A stretch of DNA of 16,894 nt from an uncultured Actinomycetes bacterium (GTDB lineage: Bacteria; Actinomycetota; Thermoleophilia; Gaiellales; F1-60-MAGs149), in NCBI GenBank assembly GCA_903960645.1, contig CAJCBN010000401.1:1-16894 (forward strand), read 5' to 3'. The notes below the pieces were generated by a model. It was not told the origin of the DNA and searched no databases. It saw only the letters and a list, made by a program, of their open reading frames with translations. Each line of letters starts with the position of its first letter. Position 1 is the first letter of the stretch. The position numbers and the translations under genes were made by a program. Positions 1 to 6,414 of this stretch are shown here, piece by piece.

Positions 1-339
1 CGGCACCCAGAAGGCGGGGTCTGGCCCTTCCCATCCGGTCCAGGCGGAGAACGCGATCGGTTCGGGCTGGTGGAAGACCCGGTACTGCATCGGCGGTTGG
101 TAGCGCCCGAGGCGCCGTTGCGGGAGCGCATCCTTGCCGTATGGGTGCGCGCACATCACCACTGGGACGGGTTCGCCCGATGCGGGGCGGAAGACGTTGG
201 CGCGGAGGATCGTCCCGTCGCGTACGGCGATTGGCACGTTCCAGTCGACGACCACGCCGCTGGGCGGGTCGGAGATGACAACGCGCGGACGGACGATGCC
301 CGCCAGGCGCCGGGCGACGCGTGCAGGCGAGACGGTCAT
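1..339 (-). CDS. CocE/NonD-family serine hydrolase (peptidase S15-like), N-terminal part
   Basis: The ATG at 339-337 opens a frame with no stop to the left edge, giving 113 codons of a truncated gene. The product has the N-terminal signature of X-Pro dipeptidyl-peptidase/CocE-type alpha/beta hydrolases: V-R-D-G-T-I-L-R-A-N-V-F-R-P followed by a strand and C-A-H-P-Y-G-K-D (about residues 46-78). Members hydrolyse esters, amides or N-terminal dipeptides with a Ser-Asp-His triad; the catalytic serine lies outside the window, so activity cannot be judged. There is no obvious signal peptide. The start codon overlaps the permease stop (ATGA, 339-336), so translation is probably coupled to the ABC exporter genes upstream. 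The hydrolase may therefore act on, or protect against, a compound the exporter handles; that link is inferred. Family-level confidence is good; the substrate is unknown. Confidence 0.82.
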   Translation of the reverse strand, partial: MTVSPARVARRLAGIVRPRVVISDPPSGVVVDWNVPIAVRDGTILRANVFRPASGEPVPVVMCAHPYGKDALPQRRLGRYQPPMQYRVFHQPEPIAFSAWTGWEGPDPAFWVP

Positions 340-1097
340 CCGCGCCGCGGCGTCCAGCGGAAGCGCCACGAGGCGATCAGCAGACCGACGAGGCCCCAGG
401 CGATCAGGAGGCCGAGCGAGTTCCAGGGTGTGGTCGTCGCCGGAACGTACGCCCACGTCGCCACCTTCACGAACGGCGCGACGGGCAGCCACTCGGCGAT
501 ATTGCCGAGCCAGGTCGGCAGCGACTCGATCGGGACGAACACGCCGGAGATGAAGTACAGCGGCAGCACGACGACGTTGGCGAGTGGGGGTGCCGCCTCG
601 GTCGAGGGCGTCAGCGCCGCGAGCATCATGCCGAGGCACGAGAACGCGATGGCGCCGATCAGGACGACGGCAATCAGCCAGGGCAGGTGGTCCAGCTCGA
701 CGCGCACGCCGTAGGCAAAGCTGCCGAGCGCGAGCATCACGAGGACCATCAGGAGCGCGATCACGAGGGAGGTGACGACCTGGCCGGCGATCAGCACCCA
801 GGCCGGGGCCGGCGTGCCGCGCACGCGCTTATAGGTGCCGGTCTCGCGGCGGTTGACGACGGTGATGGCGAGCGCGACGAAGCTCGCGGAGATGACGCCC
901 ATCACCATGAAGGCCGGCACCTGCAGGAAGGACTGCGCCACGACGTCGCCGCTGGCGAGGGTGACGGTCTGCCCGCCGAAGATCGCCTCGAACAGGACGA
1001 GGAAGATGACCGGCAGGAAGACGGTGAAGAAGAGCGTCTCCGGGCGCCGCGAGAACGCCAAGAGGTCGGCGCGGACCTGCTCGCGGAGCATGTTCAC
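336..1097 (-). CDS. ABC-2 type transporter permease
   Basis: This 253-residue integral membrane protein has about six hydrophobic segments, roughly at residues 22-40, 62-82, 102-125, 140-163, 170-190 and 229-247. A short cytoplasmic N-terminus precedes them. The stretch V-N-R-R-E-T-G-T-Y-K-R-V-R-G-T-P between the second and third segments is the coupling region typical of ABC-2 (DrrB/NodJ-like) exporter permeases. The start is a GTG at 1097-1095 overlapping the ATPase stop (GTGA), and the stop overlaps the hydrolase start (ATGA). It should form a homodimeric channel driven by the ATPase encoded upstream, exporting a drug, lipid or polysaccharide; the substrate is not visible. Length is normal for the family and nothing is missing. 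Confidence 0.92.
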   Translation of the reverse strand: MNMLREQVRADLLAFSRRPETLFFTVFLPVIFLVLFEAIFGGQTVTLASGDVVAQSFLQVPAFMVMGVISASFVALAITVVNRRETGTYKRVRGTPAPAWVLIAGQVVTSLVIALLMVLVMLALGSFAYGVRVELDHLPWLIAVVLIGAIAFSCLGMMLAALTPSTEAAPPLANVVVLPLYFISGVFVPIESLPTWLGNIAEWLPVAPFVKVATWAYVPATTTPWNSLGLLIAWGLVGLLIASWRFRWTPRRG

Positions 1098-2008
1098 GCG
1101 TCGACCTCTGCGTGATCGCCGGCGATCGCGAGGAAGACGTCCTCGAGCGTGGGGCGCTCAACGGTGAGCCCCTCGAGTTCGAGGCCGCGGCCCTCGGCCC
1201 ACGTGCAGAGCGCGGCGAGGTCGGCGGTCGGGGCGGTCGTCTCGACGCGGACCTCGCCGCCGGTCAGCAGGGTGGGCTTCGACAGCTGCGGCAGCGCGTC
1301 GAGTGCGAGACCCGTGGGGAGGACGAAGCGAATCTCGACGTCGCCGCGTAGGGCCTGCAGCTCGGCGGGTGTGCCGAGCGCCGCGACCTTGCCGTCGCGC
1401 ATGACGGCCACGCGGTCGGCGAGCACCTGCGCCTCATCCATGTAGTGCGTGGTCAGAAAGACGGTCGTGCCGAGGTCGCGTAGGCCAGAGATGACATCCC
1501 AGAACTGCCGTCGCGCGTCGGGGTCAAAGCCGGTGGTGGGCTCGTCAAGGAAGACGAGCTCGGGGTTGCCGATCAGCGCCACGCCGACGTCGAGACGGCG
1601 CTGCTGCCCGCCAGACAGCCGGCCGGCGCGCTGGTTGGCCTGCTCCTCGAGCCCGACGAGGGCGATCACCTCGTCGACGCCGCGGGGGTGGGGGAAGTAG
1701 GCGGCGTAGAGGCGGAGCGTCTCGCGTACCGTCAGCGCGCCGAGCGGCCGGCTCTCCTGCAGAACGATGCCGAGCTTGGCGCGCCAGTCGGCGCCGGCGG
1801 TGGCCGGATCCTGGCCGAGCACGAGCACCTCGCCGCCGTCGCGCTCCCGGTAGCCCTCGAGAATCTCGGTGGTCGTCGTCTTGCCCGCGCCGTTGCGGCC
1901 CAGGAAGGCGAGCACCTCGCCCTGCTGCACCTCGAGGTCGAGGCCATCGACGACGTTGCGGTCGCCGTAGCGCTTGAGTAGGCCAGTCACGGAGATGGCG
2001 GGAGTCAC
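1094..2008 (-). CDS. ABC transporter ATP-binding protein (DrrA/CcmA-like exporter ATPase)
   Basis: This 304-residue nucleotide-binding subunit has every expected motif: Walker A G-R-N-G-A-G-K-T (37-44), Q-loop Gln84, signature L-S-G-G-Q (131-135), Walker B L-V-F-L-D-E (151-156), D-loop near residue 162 and H-loop His188. Beyond about residue 220 is the C-terminal extension typical of drug and antibiotic exporter ATPases. It hydrolyses ATP at the cytoplasmic face to drive the partner permease. The GTG start at 2008-2006 is supported by a -10-like TAGGAT six bases upstream, suggesting a leaderless mRNA. It is the first gene of a three-gene operon (ATPase, permease, CocE-type hydrolase) and diverges from the prenyltransferase. 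The exported substrate is unknown. Confidence 0.95.
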   Translation of the reverse strand: MTPAISVTGLLKRYGDRNVVDGLDLEVQQGEVLAFLGRNGAGKTTTTEILEGYRERDGGEVLVLGQDPATAGADWRAKLGIVLQESRPLGALTVRETLRLYAAYFPHPRGVDEVIALVGLEEQANQRAGRLSGGQQRRLDVGVALIGNPELVFLDEPTTGFDPDARRQFWDVISGLRDLGTTVFLTTHYMDEAQVLADRVAVMRDGKVAALGTPAELQALRGDVEIRFVLPTGLALDALPQLSKPTLLTGGEVRVETTAPTADLAALCTWAEGRGLELEGLTVERPTLEDVFLAIAGDHAEVDA

Positions 2009-2014
2009 GGGCGC

Positions 2015-2020
2015 ATCCTA
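2015..2020 (-). promoter_or_regulatory. -10-like hexamer of the ABC/hydrolase operon
   Basis: Read on the minus strand this is TAGGAT, matching TATAAT at four positions including the invariant first T, A and last T. Six bases separate it from the GTG start at 2008, so transcription would begin at or next to the start codon. No convincing -35 is seen. Support comes from the same geometry at three other gene heads in the window. Confidence 0.45.
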
Positions 2021-2060
2021 CCGCCGCGCCGGAGTGGTGCGGAGCGCGAAGATCCCGGTG

Positions 2061-2930
2061 ATGGCAGCTGCCGCCCGCCCGAGCCTCCCGCGTCGTCTGG
2101 CCAATCTCGTGCGGCTGGAGCACTCGCTGTTCGCGCTGCCGTACGCGCTCGTTGGCGCGCTGCTTGCCGCCGACGGCCTGCCGCCGCTGCTCGAGCTGCT
2201 CTGGGTCGGCATCGCGATGGTGGCGGCACGCACGCTGGCAATGGGCCTCAACCGCCTGATCGACGCCGAGGTCGACGCGCGTAATCCGCGGACCGCGGGG
2301 CGCGAGATCCCGGCCGGCCTCGTCACGAAGGGGCAGGTCATCGGCCTCTGCCTCTTGTCCCTCGCGTTCCTGATCCTCGCCTGTTGGAACCTCGCGCCGC
2401 TGACGCGCTGGCTGTGGCCGCTCGTCGTGATCCCGTTCCTGATCTACCCGTACATGAAGCGCTTCACGTGGGCGTGCCACCTGTGGCTCGGCCTCTGCAT
2501 CGGCCTCGCGCCGGTCGCGGCGTACGTGGCCATCGCCGACGCCGTGCCGCTCGCGTCGTTCTGGCTGCTCGGCGTCGTCGGCTTCTGGATCGCGGGCTTC
2601 GACATCATCTACGCGACGATGGACGTCGAGCACGACGTTGCCGAGGGCATCCATTCGGCGCCCGCCGACTTCGGCGTCGGCCGCGCGCTCTGGTTCGCCC
2701 GCGTCCTGCACCTCCTGAGCATCGTCTCGATGATCGGCGTCGGCGTCTGGGCGGGCCTCGCCTGGCCGTACTGGGTCGCCGTCGCAGCCTGTGCCGCGCT
2801 GCTGGTCTACGAGCACGCGATCGTGCGCGAGGACGACCTCTCGAAGGTCAACCAGGCGTTCTTCAACGTCAACGTGATCCTCGCGTTTTTGTATCTCGCC
2901 GGCGTCGTCGCGGCGCTCGCTATCGCCTGA
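2061..2930 (+). CDS. UbiA-family prenyltransferase (MqnP-like)
   Basis: This 289-residue polytopic membrane enzyme transfers a polyprenyl chain from polyprenyl diphosphate onto an aromatic ring. The first Asp-rich motif, N64-R-L-I-D68-A-E-V-D72, and the second, D181-I-I-Y-A-T-M-D188-V-E-H-D192, bind Mg2+-diphosphate, and both are intact. About eight or nine hydrophobic segments follow. The opening L-V-R-L-E-H-S-L-F-A-L-P-Y-A and the Y-P-Y-M-K-R-F-T stretch look most like the UbiA subgroup called MqnP in the futalosine route to menaquinone; 4-hydroxybenzoate prenyltransferase is the alternative. No other mqn or ubi gene is in the window. The start is uncertain. ATG 2061 gives the usual short N-terminus, but in-frame GTGs at 2034, 2037 and 2058 are possible, and an open frame upstream would overlap the divergent ABC gene. 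Function is confident at family level only. Confidence 0.88.
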   Translation: MAAAARPSLPRRLANLVRLEHSLFALPYALVGALLAADGLPPLLELLWVGIAMVAARTLAMGLNRLIDAEVDARNPRTAGREIPAGLVTKGQVIGLCLLSLAFLILACWNLAPLTRWLWPLVVIPFLIYPYMKRFTWACHLWLGLCIGLAPVAAYVAIADAVPLASFWLLGVVGFWIAGFDIIYATMDVEHDVAEGIHSAPADFGVGRALWFARVLHLLSIVSMIGVGVWAGLAWPYWVAVAACAALLVYEHAIVREDDLSKVNQAFFNVNVILAFLYLAGVVAALAIA

Positions 2931-2940
2931 TCGCGATCAG
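2927..2940. repeat. 14-bp perfect palindrome over the prenyltransferase stop codon
   Basis: CTGATCGCGATCAG is fully self-complementary and contains the TGA stop (2928-2930). It could be a weak 5-bp hairpin with a CGCG loop, adding to the hairpins just downstream, or a chance palindrome. No T-run follows. Confidence 0.35.
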
Positions 2941-2951
2941 CTTCGGTTCCA

Positions 2952-2986
2952 CACGCCTTGGCGTGCGAGCGGCCGTGGATCACGGC
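2952..2986. terminator. Putative bidirectional terminator: two hairpins between convergent genes
   Basis: The 62-bp gap between the convergent prenyltransferase and thioesterase genes holds two perfect inverted repeats. One is CACGC-CTTG-GCGTG (2952-2965). The other is GCCGTG-GAT-CACGGC (2972-2986). Both are symmetric, so they could stop transcripts from either side. No U-tract follows on either strand, so intrinsic termination is not certain. The tail-to-tail position is the main support. Confidence 0.45.
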
Positions 2987-2992
2987 GCGGAG

Positions 2993-3412
2993 CTAGTCCG
3001 CGATTGACAGCTCGAGTCGCGCGCGCAGGTCGTCGGGGAGGCGTTTCGACTCGGTGTGTTCGACGTTGGTGTGCACGAGGACGCCGCGGGCGCTGGCGCA
3101 GAGGCGGTTGTCGCTCGAGGCGTGCACCGTCTCGCGCAGCGTGATTGAGGAGCCGCCGACGCTCTCGACCTCGACCTGCACGATGGCGTCGCCGTCCTCC
3201 TGGGTGAGGGCGGAGACGAAGTCGATCGAGACGTGGCGCACGACGAACTCGGTCAGCTCGGTGATGCCCTCGCCGAGCGCGTTGGCGAGCCACGCGTCGC
3301 GGCCCTCCTCGAGATAGTTGAGGTAGACGGCGTTGTTGACGTGGTTGAAGCCGTCGAGGTCGCGCCAGCGGATGGGCACGACCTTGCGGCCGGGTTCGAT
3401 CGGCGTGGTCAT
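2993..3412 (-). CDS. Acyl-CoA thioesterase, hotdog fold (4HBT family)
   Basis: This 139-residue single hotdog-domain protein hydrolyses an acyl- or aroyl-CoA thioester in the cytoplasm. The family signature lies near the N-terminus: R-W-R-D18-L-D20-G-F-N-H24-V-N-N-A-V-Y. Asp20 corresponds to the catalytic aspartate of 4-hydroxybenzoyl-CoA thioesterases. The region H-V-S-I-D-F-V is the conserved second strand, and length is normal for the family. The ATG at 3412-3410 was chosen because it overlaps the PhzF stop (ATGA) and leaves the usual ten or so residues before the first strand; an open frame extending upstream to 3676 lies inside phzF and gives low-complexity sequence. It is probably translated from the PhzF mRNA. 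The acyl substrate is unknown; it could be a YbgC/FadM-type housekeeping thioesterase. Confidence 0.88.
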   Translation of the reverse strand: MTTPIEPGRKVVPIRWRDLDGFNHVNNAVYLNYLEEGRDAWLANALGEGITELTEFVVRHVSIDFVSALTQEDGDAIVQVEVESVGGSSITLRETVHASSDNRLCASARGVLVHTNVEHTESKRLPDDLRARLELSIAD

Positions 3413-4230
3413 AGCTGGAATTCTCCCCGAGCGACCACCTTGCACGACCCGCCGACGCGCGGTGCCTCGCCCGGTGAGACATCGACCTCGATGTAGGACG
3501 GGCGCAGCATCTCGACGCCCTGCAGCATCGTGATGCGTCCGGGCTCCACGACGCCGCTCTGCAAGAGGTGCGCACCGAGTGCACCAGCGGCGGAGCCGGT
3601 GGCGGGGTCTTCCCAGATGCTGTCGAGCGGCGAGAACATGCGCGTGCGCATGATCCCGTCCCGCTCCGGCGCCCACAGGTAGATGGTGTGCATGTTGTAC
3701 TCGGCGAGCGCCTGCATGTGCGGCGATGCCTTCGACACGTCGGCGACGGGGCAGAGCAGGTGGTTGATGCCGTTGGCGGCCTTGGTCGGCTCGCCGATCA
3801 GCGGTGTGCCAAGAGCGCGGCCGAGTTCCTCGGCATCCACATCGGCCGGGCCGATCAGCGGGTCGGGCTGTGTCATGCGTCCACCGACGAGCGTGCCGCC
3901 TTCACGCTCGATCTCGACGGGGATGATGCCCATGCCGGTCTCGAAGCCGATCAGGTGGATTGGCGTGGCGCGCGCGATCACCCAGGCCGACCCGAGCACG
4001 GGGTGCCCGGCAAAGGGAATCTCCTCGGCGGGCGTGAAGATGCGCAGCCGTGCGGTACCACCCTCGGTCGCGCGCTGCAGGAACGTCGTCTCCGACAGGT
4101 TCGTCTCGCGTGCGAGGGCCTGCATCGTGTTGTCGTCGAGGCCGTCGGCGCCGGTGAAGACCGCCAGTGGGTTGCCTTCAAGGGCGGTCGCGGTGAAGAC
4201 GTCGACGATCACGTAGCGGAGTGTGCGCAT
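3409..4230 (-). CDS. PhzF-family isomerase/epimerase
   Basis: This 273-residue protein has the two-lobed diaminopimelate-epimerase-like fold of the PhzF/YddE family. The catalytic residues are in place: Glu47 in N-L-S-E-T-T-F, His76 in F-A-G-H-P-V-L-G, and D208-P-A-T-G-S213, numbered almost as in Pseudomonas PhzF (E45, H74, D208, S213). PhzF proper isomerises a dihydro-hydroxyanthranilate in phenazine synthesis. No other phenazine gene is present, so this is more likely one of the many family members of unknown substrate. It starts at ATG 4230, with a -10-like TATCGT six bases upstream. It is the first gene of a pair whose second member is the thioesterase (4-bp overlap). It diverges from the toxin-antitoxin pair across 53 bp, and the operator-like repeat there covers its probable -35 region. 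Confidence 0.9.
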   Translation of the reverse strand: MRTLRYVIVDVFTATALEGNPLAVFTGADGLDDNTMQALARETNLSETTFLQRATEGGTARLRIFTPAEEIPFAGHPVLGSAWVIARATPIHLIGFETGMGIIPVEIEREGGTLVGGRMTQPDPLIGPADVDAEELGRALGTPLIGEPTKAANGINHLLCPVADVSKASPHMQALAEYNMHTIYLWAPERDGIMRTRMFSPLDSIWEDPATGSAAGALGAHLLQSGVVEPGRITMLQGVEMLRPSYIEVDVSPGEAPRVGGSCKVVARGEFQL

Positions 4231-4236
4231 GGCGGC

Positions 4237-4242
4237 ACGATA
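4237..4242 (-). promoter_or_regulatory. -10-like hexamer of the phzF-thioesterase operon
   Basis: On the minus strand this reads TATCGT, with six bases to the ATG at 4230. The geometry matches the ABC and mntH gene heads and suggests a leaderless transcript. No clear -35 is visible. Confidence 0.45.
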
Positions 4243-4254
4243 CCGCGCACCCGT

Positions 4255-4285
4255 ATGTAGCGCATTGCACTACACTGCGCTACAT
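4255..4285. promoter_or_regulatory. Operator-like inverted repeat with three half-sites, upstream of and covering the antitoxin start codon
   Basis: ATGTAGCGCA (4255-4264) and TGCGCTACAT (4276-4285) are perfect 10-bp inverted arms with an 11-bp spacer. The spacer carries a third, near-identical half-site, GCACTACA (4267-4274), exactly 10 bp before GCGCTACA (4277-4284). The right arm contains the first two bases of the antitoxin ATG and the repeat covers the -10-like TACACT. Ribbon-helix-helix antitoxins usually bind such tandem or inverted sites in their own promoter, so autoregulation by the adjacent protein is the natural reading. The left arm also lies where the -35 of divergent phzF would be. 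Confidence 0.7.
4271..4276 (+). promoter_or_regulatory. -10-like hexamer of the antitoxin-toxin operon
   Basis: TACACT lies seven bases before the ATG at 4284, inside the inverted repeat. Repressor binding there would block RNA polymerase directly. Transcription would begin at the start codon, giving a leaderless mRNA. No good -35 is visible. Confidence 0.45.
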
Positions 4286-4697
4286 GACTGCGCCGCTCAG
4301 CCTCCGCCTCAATGACAACGCCCTGCAGTGCCTCTTCTTCGAGGCGAGCCTCGAAGGCATTCCGCCCCGCACGCTGGCACAGCGCCTGATCGATGAGGGC
4401 CTGCGGATGCAGCGACACCCACGCGTCGGCTTCATGAACGGTGCCACCGGTCGTCGCGCATACCTCCTCGGAACGGGTGTCGACATCTGGGAGCTCATCG
4501 ACATCCTCAAGGCGTGTGGCGGCGATGTCGGCGCGGCCACGGAATACACCGGTCGCTCGAGGCCCGATATGGATGCCGCGATTGCGTATTACGGGGCCTA
4601 CCCGGATGAGATCGATGCCCGTGTTGAGGCAAATCGCATCGCCGGCGAGCGCGGTAAGGCCGAGTACCTCGCCGGCTTGGAGCGAGCCGCAGGTTGA
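4284..4697 (+). CDS. RHH/DUF433-type antitoxin-like DNA-binding protein
   Basis: This 137-residue protein probably serves as the antitoxin and transcriptional repressor of the PIN-like protein encoded next. The N-terminal part (about residues 4-45: P-L-S-L-R-L-N-D-N-A-L, then two helices rich in Leu and Arg) resembles a ribbon-helix-helix DNA-binding unit. The middle, from about residue 48 (V-G-F-M-N-G-A-T-G-R-R-A-Y-L-L-G-T-G, then V-D-I-W-E-L-I), resembles the DUF433 helix-turn-helix module common in antitoxins of DUF5615 toxins. The C-terminal 50 residues are charged and helical, plausibly binding the toxin. The ATG at 4284 fits the RHH start and overlaps the operator-like repeat; an open frame to 4221 would run through that repeat. 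Its last four bases overlap the toxin TTG. No Shine-Dalgarno sequence is seen. Confidence 0.75.
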   Translation: MTAPLSLRLNDNALQCLFFEASLEGIPPRTLAQRLIDEGLRMQRHPRVGFMNGATGRRAYLLGTGVDIWELIDILKACGGDVGAATEYTGRSRPDMDAAIAYYGAYPDEIDARVEANRIAGERGKAEYLAGLERAAG

Positions 4698-5038
4698 GAT
4701 TCCTCCTCGACGCGATGATCACAGCAGAGGTCGTCAGAGTGCTGGCCGACCAGGGCGTCGAGGCAGAGGCGATCGATGGCGTGCCGGCACTTCTCGGTCT
4801 GAGCGACCCCGATGTCCTGCAGCGCGCTCGGGATGGCCGACAGGTGCTGGTGACGCACAATCGCGAGGACTTCTGCCGCATCGGGCGAGCGGCCGTCGCC
4901 GATGGCGAGGGACATTTCGGGATCATCCTCGTCACAGGGCACATCGTCCGCATCGGCTCGCTCGCGGTGGAGTTGGAGCGCATCGCCCGTGAGCTGGGCG
5001 CCGACGACGCCCTACGCGACCAGGAGCTCTGGCTATAG
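4694..5038 (+). CDS. PIN-like DUF5615 protein (putative toxin RNase)
   Basis: This 114-residue protein resembles the DUF5615 branch of the PIN/Mut7-C nuclease superfamily. It opens with M-R-F-L-L-D6, the first acidic residue of the active site. It continues with S-D-P-D40-V-L-Q-R-A and with V-L-V-T-H-N-R-E-D59-F, the pattern carrying the later acidic and Asn/Asp residues. Family members are thought to cleave RNA and to be neutralised by a DUF433 partner; toxicity here is inferred. The usual E-N after L-L-D is replaced by A-M, which may alter one active-site position. Translation starts at TTG 4694 inside the antitoxin stop (TTGA), so expression is coupled to the antitoxin. The stop is 32 bp before mntH. 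Confidence 0.78.
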   Translation: MRFLLDAMITAEVVRVLADQGVEAEAIDGVPALLGLSDPDVLQRARDGRQVLVTHNREDFCRIGRAAVADGEGHFGIILVTGHIVRIGSLAVELERIARELGADDALRDQELWL

Positions 5039-5045
5039 CGCAAAT

Positions 5046-5063
5046 TTCTAGGAGCGCCTAGAA
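5046..5063. promoter_or_regulatory. DtxR/MntR-like metal-repressor box upstream of mntH
   Basis: TTCTAGGAGCGCCTAGAA has perfect 7-bp arms around AGCG. A TAGG...CCTA core in an 18-19-bp palindrome is characteristic of DtxR/IdeR/MntR-family operators. The right arm overlaps the -10-like TAGAAT (5059-5064), the position expected for Mn2+- or Fe2+-dependent repression. Its place just before an NRAMP gene supports the assignment. Which regulator binds is not known from this window. Confidence 0.65.
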
Positions 5064-5064
5064 T
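5059..5064 (+). promoter_or_regulatory. -10 hexamer of mntH
   Basis: TAGAAT differs from TATAAT at one position and is six bases before the GTG start, so transcription would start at the start codon. It is the strongest of four similar elements in the window and is embedded in the metal-box palindrome. The AGGAG at 5050-5054 is too far (16 bases) to be a normal ribosome-binding site. Confidence 0.55.
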
Positions 5065-5070
5065 TCTGAT

Positions 5071-6393
5071 GTGGCACCGCGCGACATTCCGGAGACGAGC
5101 GAGGACGCCGCCGCTGTTGCCCTACCGGGCGAGGCGCGCGTGCTGGCGGCCGCGACCGAGTCGCTGACCGGCGATCGGCGTGGGTTCAGGAAGCTCTGGC
5201 CCTTCCTCGGCCCCGCCTTCGTGGCGGCAATCGCGTATGTCGATCCGGGCAACTTTGCCACCAACATCGCGGCCGGTGCGGGCTACGGCTACCTGCTCCT
5301 GTGGGTGATCCTCGCCGCGAACCTGATGGGCATGCTGATCCAGTCTATGAGCGCGGGGCTGGGCATCGCGACCGGCATGTCGCTGCCCGAGGTGTGTCGC
5401 GTGCGGCACCGCAAGCCGGTCAATTTCGTGTTGTGGGTGATCGCCGAGATCGTCGCGATGGCCACGGATCTCGCCGAGTTCATCGGCGCCGCAATCGCGC
5501 TCTACCTGCTGTTCGGTCTACCGCTCCTGCCGGCCGCGCTGGTCACCGCGGTCGGCTCGTACGGGATCCTCTGGCTGCAGACGAGCCGCGGCTTCCGTCA
5601 TATGGAGGCCGTCATCACGGGCCTGCTGGGCATCATCATCGTCGGCTTCCTCGTGCAGGTGATCCTCGCCGGCCCGAGCGGCGTGGACGTGGCCAAGGGC
5701 CTCTTCATCCCGGGCTTCGACGGCCCCGAGAGCATCCTGCTGGCCGCCGGCATCCTCGGCGCCACGGTGATGCCGCACGTGATCTACCTGCACTCGGCGC
5801 TGACGAAGCCGCGTGCCAAGGGGCGCAGCGAGGAGGAGCGGCGCCGGCTGATCCGCTTCGAGCGCATCGACGTCGTGATCGCGATGTCGATCGCCGGCCT
5901 CGTCAACATGTCGATGCTGATCGTGGCCGCAGCGGCGTTCCACAGCCGGGGCCTGACGGACGTGGTCGACCTCGACCAGGTCCACGCTCTGCTCGGCCCG
6001 ATCCTCGGCAATTCCGCTCCGATTCTCTTCGCACTGGCGCTGCTCGCCTCGGGCCTCTCATCGAGCAGCGTCGGCACGCTCGCGGGGCAGGTGATCATGG
6101 AGGGCTTCATCAACCGGCGCATTCCGCTGTGGCTGCGCCGCGGCATCACGATGGCGCCGGCGATCGTGATCATCGCGATCGGGGTGAACCCCACCCGTGC
6201 GCTGATCATCAGCCAGGTCGTGCTCAGCTTCGGCATCCCGTTCGCGTTGATCCCACTGATCCTCGCGAGCCGCGATCGCGGGCTGATGGGACGGTTCCGG
6301 CTGGGCCCGCTGGGCCTCGCAGCCGCGGTGGTGGTGGCCGGCCTAATCCTGGCGCTGAACGTGTTCCTGCTGAGCAAACTCGTTCTGGGCTGA
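5071..6393 (+). CDS. mntH: NRAMP-family Mn2+/Fe2+ transporter
   Basis: This 440-residue, roughly 11-helix cytoplasmic-membrane transporter imports divalent metal together with protons. The first helix carries A-Y-V-D58-P-G-N61-F-A-T-N, and the sixth carries G-A-T-V-M234-P-H236-V-I-Y-L-H-S. Asp58, Asn61 and Met234 are the metal ligands of canonical NRAMPs; keeping the Met argues for Mn/Fe transport, not the Mg2+ transport of NRAMP-related proteins that lack it. A hydrophilic N-terminal extension of about 40 residues precedes the first helix. The GTG at 5071 is chosen because it lies six bases after the -10 and leaves the whole extension intact. Regulation by a DtxR/MntR-type repressor is likely from the overlapping palindrome. 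The giant repeat protein starts only 21 bp downstream, in the same frame as the mntH stop, with no visible terminator between. Confidence 0.93.
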   Translation: MAPRDIPETSEDAAAVALPGEARVLAAATESLTGDRRGFRKLWPFLGPAFVAAIAYVDPGNFATNIAAGAGYGYLLLWVILAANLMGMLIQSMSAGLGIATGMSLPEVCRVRHRKPVNFVLWVIAEIVAMATDLAEFIGAAIALYLLFGLPLLPAALVTAVGSYGILWLQTSRGFRHMEAVITGLLGIIIVGFLVQVILAGPSGVDVAKGLFIPGFDGPESILLAAGILGATVMPHVIYLHSALTKPRAKGRSEEERRRLIRFERIDVVIAMSIAGLVNMSMLIVAAAAFHSRGLTDVVDLDQVHALLGPILGNSAPILFALALLASGLSSSSVGTLAGQVIMEGFINRRIPLWLRRGITMAPAIVIIAIGVNPTRALIISQVVLSFGIPFALIPLILASRDRGLMGRFRLGPLGLAAAVVVAGLILALNVFLLSKLVLG

Positions 6394-6414
6394 CGCCGCT
6401 CGGGACCGGCAACT

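Noticed and set aside
321..1115. 264-codon plus-strand open frame opposite the permease
   Set aside because: It is highly charged low-complexity sequence antisense to a clear membrane protein with correct operon overlaps.
1545..2816. 423-codon minus-strand open frame across the ABC ATPase and the prenyltransferase
   Set aside because: It has Asp/Arg/Glu-rich low-complexity sequence and overlaps two well-supported genes, including the whole divergent promoter region.
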